A stretch of 64,000 bases of DNA. Origin: Methylobacterium oryzihabitans. Its GTDB lineage: Bacteria; Pseudomonadota; Alphaproteobacteria; Rhizobiales; Beijerinckiaceae. Made by a program: the position numbers and the translations under genes. The notes under the pieces were generated by a model. That model saw nothing but the letters and a program-made list of their open reading frames with translations, was not told where the DNA came from and did not search any database. Location of the stretch: positions 103,750 to 167,749 of the forward strand of contig NZ_SACP01000014.1 of assembly GCF_004004555.2 (NCBI RefSeq), written 5' to 3'. Positions 58,255 to 64,000 of the stretch are shown piece by piece; within the stretch, counting starts at the first letter, position 1; each line of letters opens with the position of its first letter.

Positions 58255-60210
58255 GTGGCTGATTCCCCCGTCCAGACCGACCGCCTGCTCCAGCTCACCA
58301 CGCCGCTCGGCGACGACGTGCTGATCCCGATCGGGCTCGACGGCGCCGAGGGTCTCTCGGAGCTGTTCGCGTTCACGGTCGAGATGACCTCCACCAATGC
58401 CGGCATCACCGCCGACCAGCTGCTCGGCAAGAGCGCGACGCTCAAGATCCGGCGGCCGGACGACGATCCGCGCTACATCAACGGCATCGTCGCGTCGTTC
58501 GCCGCCGCAGACCAGACCATCGACGGCTTGCGGCGCTACCGCATGGTGCTGCGGCCCAAGCTCTGGCTGCTGACCCGCACCGCCGATTGCCGGATCTTCC
58601 AGAACCAGACCGTGCCGCAGATCGCCGACACCCTGCTCTCCGACGGCGGCGTCACCGACACCAAGAAGCAGGGGCTCAACGGCTCGCACCCCTCCCGCGA
58701 TTATTGCGTGCAGTACCGCGAGACCGACTACGACTTCCTGGTCCGGCTGTGGGCCGAGGAGGGCATCTACTTCTACTTCCGGCACGCCGACGGCCAGCAC
58801 ACGCTGGTGATGAGCGACAGCACGTCGGGCTATTGCGACTGCATCGACAAGTCGGTCCAGCACGCGCCGCCGACCGCCTCCGACACGATCGCGGTGCAGT
58901 CCTGGCGCGTCGCCGACCACTTCTCGTCGGGCAAGGTGACGCTGCGCGACTACAATTTCGAGCAGCCGACCACCGACCTGACCGCCAGCACCACCACGGT
59001 GCTGAGCAACTCCGCCTTCAAGCAGTGGGAGCTGTTCGACTATCCGGGCGACTACACCCAGAAGAGCGACGGCACCTCGCTGTCGCGGGTGCGGATGGAA
59101 GAGGTCGAGGCCAGCTACGCGCTCGCGGAGGGCGAGGCGACCTATCGCGGCTTCATGCCCGGCGCCAAGATCACCATGGCCAAGCACGAGGTCGCGGCCG
59201 AGCAGGGCCAGTCCTACGTGCTGGCGCGGGTGCGCCACGAGGCCGAGGACTGCACCCATCTCGGCCGGCAGGCCGAGACGCCGCGCTACCGCAACAGCTT
59301 CACCGCCCTGCCGGTCGCGACGCCGTTCCGGCCGCCCCCGGTGACGCGCCGGCCGCTGATCCCGGGGCCGCAGACCGCGACCGTGGTCGGCCCGTCCGGC
59401 GAGGAGATCTACTGCGACAAGTACGGCCGCATCCGGGTCCAGTTCCCGTGGGACCGGCTCGGCAAGAACGACGAGAACAGCTCGTGCTGGATCCGCGTCG
59501 GCCAGTGGATCGCCGGCGCGACCTGGGGCAGCCAGTTCGTGCCGCGGGTCGGCATGGAGGTGATCGTCGTGTTCCTCGACGGCGACCCGGACCGGCCGCT
59601 GGTCGTCGGCACGGTCTACAACGGCCAGAACATGCCGCCCTACACCCTGCCCGACAACAAGACCCAGAGCGGGATCAAGACCCGCTCCAGCAGCCAGGGG
59701 AGCGCCAGCACCTTCAACGAACTGCGCTTCGAGGATAAGATGGGCAGCGAGCTGGTCTACATGCATGCCCAGAAGGACTTCACCCGCGAGGTGGTGAACG
59801 ACGACACCCTCACCGTGCAGCACGACCAGACCCTGACGATCAAGAACGACCGCACCGAGACGGTGCAGGAGGGCAACGAGACGATCACGGTGTCGAAGGG
59901 CAACCGCTCCCTCACGGTCTCGGCCGGCAACGACACCACCGAGGTCACCAGCGGGAACTACACCGTTAAGCTCGGATCAGGAAATGCGTTGCACCAATGC
60001 GAGGCCGGCAGCATGACGCTGGAGGCGGCGCAATCGATCACCCTCAAGGTCGGCGAGAACACCATCGTGGTCAACCAGTCCGGCATCACCCTCACGGCGA
60101 TCCAGATCACCCTCAAGGCCGACGCGAAGATCCAGGCCAACGGCGCGATGGTGAACGTCGACGGCAGCGGCATGGTGCAGGTGACGGGCGGCCTCGTGAC
60201 CATCAACTGA
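58255..60210 (+). CDS. vgrG: T6SS spike protein VgrG (TssI)
   Basis: A 651-residue trimeric spike protein. The N-terminal gp27-like part has LLQLTTPLGDDVLIPIGLDG, then YCVQYRETDYDFLVRLWAEEGIYFYF near residue 150. The OB-like gp5 part contains the KYGRIRVQFPWDR and VPRVGMEVIVVFLDGDPDRP motifs near 390-450. The C-terminal beta-helix shows repeated strands such as TLTVQHDQTLTIKNDRTE. No toxin extension follows, so effectors must be carried as cargo. The first possible start is GTG 58255, because an in-frame stop precedes it; the ribosome site is weak. It probably carries the product of the upstream AT-rich gene, by position. Confidence 0.96.
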   Translation: MADSPVQTDRLLQLTTPLGDDVLIPIGLDGAEGLSELFAFTVEMTSTNAGITADQLLGKSATLKIRRPDDDPRYINGIVASFAAADQTIDGLRRYRMVLRPKLWLLTRTADCRIFQNQTVPQIADTLLSDGGVTDTKKQGLNGSHPSRDYCVQYRETDYDFLVRLWAEEGIYFYFRHADGQHTLVMSDSTSGYCDCIDKSVQHAPPTASDTIAVQSWRVADHFSSGKVTLRDYNFEQPTTDLTASTTTVLSNSAFKQWELFDYPGDYTQKSDGTSLSRVRMEEVEASYALAEGEATYRGFMPGAKITMAKHEVAAEQGQSYVLARVRHEAEDCTHLGRQAETPRYRNSFTALPVATPFRPPPVTRRPLIPGPQTATVVGPSGEEIYCDKYGRIRVQFPWDRLGKNDENSSCWIRVGQWIAGATWGSQFVPRVGMEVIVVFLDGDPDRPLVVGTVYNGQNMPPYTLPDNKTQSGIKTRSSSQGSASTFNELRFEDKMGSELVYMHAQKDFTREVVNDDTLTVQHDQTLTIKNDRTETVQEGNETITVSKGNRSLTVSAGNDTTEVTSGNYTVKLGSGNALHQCEAGSMTLEAAQSITLKVGENTIVVNQSGITLTAIQITLKADAKIQANGAMVNVDGSGMVQVTGGLVTIN

Positions 60211-60218
60211 GGACCAGC

Positions 60219-60809
60219 ATGGCTCCCGGCCCCCTCCCGAAGCTGCGCTTCTCCTCGGCCGAGGAGCTGTGCGCCGTGCTGGCGCCGGGCGAGCAGGCCG
60301 GCGCGGTGACGGCGCCGCGCCAGGGCGCGGCCGACTTCCTCGCCGCCCTGGTCGCCGCCGGGCTCCTGCCCGACGCGATCCGCTACCTCGCGGTCGCCCT
60401 GCCGCGCCGGGAGGCGGTGTGGTGGGCCTGCGCCACCCGCCGCCGGATGCCCGCCGCCGAGACCGAGCCCGAACAGGCCGCCTGGGGGGCGGCCGAGACC
60501 TGGGTCTACGAGCCGACCGAGCCGAACCGGCAGGCGACCTACGCCCATGCCGAGGGGCTGAAGTTCGACACCGCCGGCGCCTACGCGGCGCTCGGCGCGT
60601 TCTGGTCCGGCGGCAGCCTCGCGCCGCCGGAGACCGGCCAGCACGTCCCGCCGGGGGACGGGCTCACCGGCACCGCCGTCGGCGCCGCCGTGATGTTCCG
60701 CTGCGTGCCGGGCGAGGCGCGCACCATCGCGGCGCGCCACCGGCTGGCGCTCGACATCGGCCTCGACATCGCCCGCGGCGGCAGCGGGCTCACGGGCGGC
60801 GCGCCGTGA
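60219..60809 (+). CDS. Small T6SS-locus protein of unknown function
   Basis: A 196-residue soluble protein with no signal peptide. Features are an N-terminal helix pair (LRFSSAEELCAVLAPGEQA, AADFLAALVAAGLLPDAIRYLA), a central PRREAVWWACATRR segment near residue 60, and a C-terminal segment ending RHRLALDIGLDIARGG. I believe proteins of this type occur next to vgrG and FHA genes in other T6SS loci (DUF6931, from memory), but I cannot verify it. It starts eight bases after vgrG and its stop overlaps the FHA gene start (GTGA). It may be an adaptor for VgrG or for effector loading. Confidence 0.8.
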   Translation: MAPGPLPKLRFSSAEELCAVLAPGEQAGAVTAPRQGAADFLAALVAAGLLPDAIRYLAVALPRREAVWWACATRRRMPAAETEPEQAAWGAAETWVYEPTEPNRQATYAHAEGLKFDTAGAYAALGAFWSGGSLAPPETGQHVPPGDGLTGTAVGAAVMFRCVPGEARTIAARHRLALDIGLDIARGGSGLTGGAP

Positions 60810-61906
60810 TCCCGACGCTTCGCCTCACCGTCACCGAACCCGACTCGATCCCGGCCCAGGACCGGGTGCGGGCGGTCACCGGCACCGCCCTGCGCATCGG
60901 TCGCGAGGCCGACAACGACTGGATCCTCACCGATCCGGCGCGGCGGATGTCGCGCCACCACTGCACCATCGATTTCCAGGGCGGGGTCTACGTCGTCATC
61001 GACACCTCGGCCAACGGCGTCTTCCACAACGACGCGACGCGGGCGCTCGGGCGCGGCAGCAGCCGCATCCTCAGCGACGGCGACGTGCTGCGGTTTCCCG
61101 GCGTGACCCTCGCGGTCGCGCTGATCGAGGACAGCGACGCCCGCGACGCCTTCCGGGCGGTGCTGCCGCCGCGCCGCGGCGCGCCGACCGCCGGCGCGGC
61201 GGCCGAGCCCCTCGACGACCTGCTGGCGCAACCGGCGGCGTCCTGGGGCGCCGACCCCCTCGACGACACCGCCCTGCCGGAGGCGCCCGATGCCGGCCTG
61301 CCGTTCGGGGCCGGACCGTTCCCGTCGCTGTCGCTGGCGACCTCCGCCATCGACGGCTCCGCCCTGTCCTGGTCGCAGGAGCGCCGCGCCGCGCCGGCCC
61401 CGACCCAGGTCCAGTGGTCGCGGCTCGGCGTCGGCGACCGCAGCGAGGCCGAGCATCAGGCGTTCTCCTCCTCGCTGCCGGGTCAGGCGGTGATCCCGGA
61501 GGACTGGGACCTCGACGCCCCGCCGCCTCCGGCACTCGGCGCGGAGATCCCCTCCGACTGGTCGGACGAGGCGCCGGAGCCGCCCCGGCCGGTCGCCGCC
61601 CGACTCGCCCCCCCGGGCCCCGTCCCGATCCCCGTGCCGGCCTCGGGCGACGAGGCCCTGCTGCTGGCCCTCGTCGCGGCGCTGGCGCGGATCGAGCGGG
61701 CGCTGCTCGGCCCCGATGTCGGCCTGATGCAGGGCCCGGCCGAGACGGTGCTGCGCCGGCTGCGCGCCACCGAGCCGGGGCTCGCCGACCGGGCGATCGC
61801 GCTGATCGCCGAGCGGGCGGCGGAACGGATCGACGCCCCCTCCGAAGACCCCATGGTGTCCCGGCAGGCCGCCACGGCCCCGTCGCGGCCGGGAGACGAC
61901 GCATGA
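60806..61906 (+). CDS. FHA-domain protein of the T6SS (TagH/Fha type)
   Basis: A 366-residue protein with an N-terminal forkhead-associated domain (about 22-110) that keeps the phosphothreonine-binding signature RIGREADNDWILTD and SRHHCTIDFQ, then DTSANGVFHND. A long Pro/Ala-rich, acidic middle region (about 120-290) and a C-terminal helical domain (about 295-345) follow. In other T6SS, Fha proteins are scaffolds activated by the PpkA kinase and reset by the PppA phosphatase; neither is in this window. GTG 60806 overlaps the stop of the preceding gene, and the stop overlaps tssK (ATGA). Confidence 0.92.
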   Translation: MIPTLRLTVTEPDSIPAQDRVRAVTGTALRIGREADNDWILTDPARRMSRHHCTIDFQGGVYVVIDTSANGVFHNDATRALGRGSSRILSDGDVLRFPGVTLAVALIEDSDARDAFRAVLPPRRGAPTAGAAAEPLDDLLAQPAASWGADPLDDTALPEAPDAGLPFGAGPFPSLSLATSAIDGSALSWSQERRAAPAPTQVQWSRLGVGDRSEAEHQAFSSSLPGQAVIPEDWDLDAPPPPALGAEIPSDWSDEAPEPPRPVAARLAPPGPVPIPVPASGDEALLLALVAALARIERALLGPDVGLMQGPAETVLRRLRATEPGLADRAIALIAERAAERIDAPSEDPMVSRQAATAPSRPGDDA

Positions 61907-63237
61907 GCACCACCGGCAAGGTCGTCTGGTCCGAAGGCATGTTCCTGCGGCCGCAGCATTTCCAGCAGCAGGACCGCTACGCCGAGCGCCTCGTGCGCCA
62001 GCGCGCCGAGGGCATCACGCCGTTCCCGTGGGGCCTGCGCCATCTCGGGCTCAACCGGGCCCTGCTCGACCTCGGCAAGGTCTCGCTGGAGCGCTGCGGC
62101 GGCGTGTTCGATGACGGCACGCCGTTCGAGGTGCCGGTCGACCTGCCGCACCCGGCCCCGCTCGACCTCGCGGTCGGGCTCACCGACACCGTGGTCTATC
62201 TCTGCCTGCCGGTGCAGCATCCCGGCGCCGCCGAGATCGAGATCGGCAGCGCCTTCGCGTCCTCGGCCCGCTATGCCGGCGGCGACGTCGAGGTGATCGA
62301 CGCGATCAGCGGGTCGAACGCCAGCGCGCGCATCCGCACCGCGAGCCTGCGCCTGAGCCTGATGCTGGAGAGCGACGACCGCAGCGGCTACCACAGCCTC
62401 GGCCTCGCCCGCATCGCCGAGGTCGGCGCCGACAAGCGGGCGCGGCTCGACCCCGACTACATCCCGCCGGTGATGGCGATGGCGGCCTCCGACACGCTGT
62501 CGGGCTTCGTCGCCGAGGTGCTGGCGATGCTGCACCACCGCGGCGAGGCGCTGGCGCCGCGGGTGAGCGGCGCGGCGAACCACGGCGTCGCCGAGATCGC
62601 CGACTTCCTGCTGCTCCAGGTGGTCAACCGGGCCGAGCCGGTCCTCGCCCATCTCGCCCGGCTTCCCTCGCTGCACCCGGAGCGTCTCTACGCCACCTTC
62701 CTCGACCTCGCCGGCGATCTCGCGACCTTCACCGCCGCGCGCAAGCGCCCGGACGAGTTCGCGACCTACCAGCACGACGACCTCGAACACGTCTTCGCCG
62801 GGGTGATGCTGGCGCTCCGCCGCTCGCTCAGCGCGGTGATCGAGCAATCGGCGATCCAGATTCCGCTCCAGGACCGCAAGTACGGCATCCGCGTCGGGGT
62901 GATCCCGGACAAGACCCTGCTCACCACCTCGGGCTTCGTGCTGGTGGTCAAGGCGGCGCTGCCGGAGGAGACGATCCGGCGCTCGCTGCCGGCCCTGGTC
63001 AAGATCGGCCCGGTCGAGCAGATCCGCGAACTGGTCAACGTGCAGTTGCCCGGCATCCCGGTGCAGCCGCTCGCGGTGGCGCCGCGCCAGCTCCCCTACC
63101 ATGCCGGCGCGGTCTATTTCGAGCTGAAGCCCGACAGCCCGCTCTGGACCGGCCTCGCCACCTCCGGCGGCGTCGCGGTCCACCTGTCGGGCGACTTCCC
63201 CGACACCCGGATGGAGCTGTGGGCGATCCGGCGCTGA
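61903..63237 (+). CDS. tssK: T6SS baseplate protein TssK (ImpJ)
   Basis: A 444-residue protein with the TssK signature KVVWSEGMFLRPQHFQQQDRY near the N-terminus, IPLQDRKYGIRVGVIPD near residue 318, and a C-terminal domain ending MELWAIRR. TssK trimers link the baseplate to the TssL-TssM membrane complex. It overlaps the FHA gene by four bases and is followed seven bases later by a MinD/ParA-like ATPase gene. Confidence 0.96.
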   Translation: MSTTGKVVWSEGMFLRPQHFQQQDRYAERLVRQRAEGITPFPWGLRHLGLNRALLDLGKVSLERCGGVFDDGTPFEVPVDLPHPAPLDLAVGLTDTVVYLCLPVQHPGAAEIEIGSAFASSARYAGGDVEVIDAISGSNASARIRTASLRLSLMLESDDRSGYHSLGLARIAEVGADKRARLDPDYIPPVMAMAASDTLSGFVAEVLAMLHHRGEALAPRVSGAANHGVAEIADFLLLQVVNRAEPVLAHLARLPSLHPERLYATFLDLAGDLATFTAARKRPDEFATYQHDDLEHVFAGVMLALRRSLSAVIEQSAIQIPLQDRKYGIRVGVIPDKTLLTTSGFVLVVKAALPEETIRRSLPALVKIGPVEQIRELVNVQLPGIPVQPLAVAPRQLPYHAGAVYFELKPDSPLWTGLATSGGVAVHLSGDFPDTRMELWAIRR

Positions 63238-63244
63238 CGGCGCC

Positions 63245-64000
63245 GTGACGGTCGTCGTCACGGTCCACGGCCCGCGCGGCGGCGTCGGCACCACCACCCT
63301 CGCGGGCCATCTCGCGGTGGAACTGGCGCGCGGCGGGCACCGGGTCGGCCTCGCCGATTGCTGCCTGCGCGCGCCCGACCTGCACGCCCTGTTCGAGACC
63401 GCCGTCGCGGGCTGCCTCAACGACTATCTCTGGCACCGCTGCGGCATCGCCGGGGCCGCGGTCGATCTCGGGGCCGCCCTCCCGGCGCCGCTGCCGGAGG
63501 CCGCCGGGCTGTTCCTGCTGCCCGCGAGCCCGGCGCCGGCGGAGATCGCCCGCCTGCTGACCGACGGATTCGAGTCCGGCCGTCTCGCCGGCGGCCTGCG
63601 CGAGGCGGGCGAGGTCCTGGCCCTCGACCACCTCGTCCTCGACGCCCCGGCCGGATTCGGCGAGGAGGCGCTCGTCGCGGCGGCGCTCGCCGACTGCCTG
63701 CTGGTGCTGCTCCATGCCGCGCCGCGCCGGCGCGACGGCACCGACCTCACCCTGCTGGAGCGGCTGGCGCCGGCCCGGATGATGGTGGTGCTCAACCACG
63801 CCGCCCCGTGGCTCGACGCCGAGGCCCTCGCCGACGACGCGGCGGCCGCCTGCCGCCGGCCGGTCGCCGCGGTGCTGCCGCGCTGCGACGAACTCGGGCC
63901 GCCGGGCCGCCTCCCGGCGCCGGGCGAGCCGCCGGCCCGCGCGGCGTTCGGCGCCGGCCTGCGCCGGATCGCCGGGTTGATCGCGGAGGGGGGGGGGGGG
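63245..64000 (+). CDS. MinD/ParA-like P-loop ATPase of the T6SS locus (3' end beyond the right edge)
   Basis: About 252 residues are present. The N-terminus VTVVVTVHGPRGGVGTTTLAG has a deviant Walker A of the MinD/ParA class, although the Lys of KGGxGKT is replaced (GPRGGVGTTT). DHLVLDAPAGFGEEAL is a Walker B-like segment near residue 128. GTG 63245 is seven bases after the tssK stop, so it is probably co-transcribed. Such ATPases could position the T6SS apparatus in the cell, but that is inference. The window ends in a run of 13 Gs inside the frame, so the last residues may be unreliable. Confidence 0.75.
   Translation, partial: MTVVVTVHGPRGGVGTTTLAGHLAVELARGGHRVGLADCCLRAPDLHALFETAVAGCLNDYLWHRCGIAGAAVDLGAALPAPLPEAAGLFLLPASPAPAEIARLLTDGFESGRLAGGLREAGEVLALDHLVLDAPAGFGEEALVAAALADCLLVLLHAAPRRRDGTDLTLLERLAPARMMVVLNHAAPWLDAEALADDAAAACRRPVAAVLPRCDELGPPGRLPAPGEPPARAAFGAGLRRIAGLIAEGGGG

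Overview
The window is very GC-rich (visibly above two thirds G+C in most lines). Its gene content fits a Hyphomicrobiales (Rhizobiales) alphaproteobacterium, most likely Methylobacterium or a close relative. The grounds are the zapA / 6S RNA / formyltetrahydrofolate cyclo-ligase order, the rhizobial imp-type type VI secretion genes, and several families of short dispersed palindromic repeats. The species call is inference; no marker gene settles it.

Positions 1-6400 are a housekeeping block: the 5' part of gap (minus strand), then on the plus strand a small coiled-coil protein, zapA, 6S RNA, 5-formyltetrahydrofolate cyclo-ligase, a YmdB-type phosphodiesterase, and a MotA/ExbB-like plus OmpA/MotB-like membrane pair. 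Three copies of a ~160-205 bp repeat with terminal inverted repeats sit between these genes. Positions 6547-12913 hold an RND efflux pump and its adaptor (minus) with a divergent LytS/LytTR-type two-component system (plus). Positions 13125-20019 hold a small hypothetical gene, a carotenoid oxygenase, a methyltransferase, a YgiQ-type radical SAM protein and an ABC exporter.

Positions 20120-30064 (minus) form one likely catabolic operon: hyuA, hyuB, an Old Yellow Enzyme, a branched-chain-type solute-binding protein, then livH, livM, livG and livF. A divergent XRE-cupin regulator sits at its head. The layout suggests import and ring-opening of an amide or lactam compound. A 220 bp repeat element is inserted between the binding-protein gene and livH. 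Next comes a 1090-residue single-chain molybdenum enzyme with its own flavin reductase and [2Fe-2S] domains (31091-34363).

From 34653 to the right edge everything is on the plus strand and forms a type VI secretion (T6SS) locus: clpV, PAAR, a methyltransferase, tssL (with a fused OmpA domain), tssM, tssA, tssB, tssC, a second tssC-like gene, tagJ, tssE, tssF, tssG, a second methyltransferase, hcp, an AT-rich gene of unknown function, vgrG, a small unknown protein, an FHA protein, tssK and a MinD/ParA-like ATPase cut by the window edge. No tssJ lipoprotein is visible, as in Agrobacterium, and the OmpA domain on TssL could replace its anchoring role. The most interesting item is the AT-rich 634-residue gene at 56276-58180 between hcp and vgrG. 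It looks horizontally acquired, has no domain I recognise and has no visible immunity gene, so it is a good candidate for an undescribed T6SS effector.
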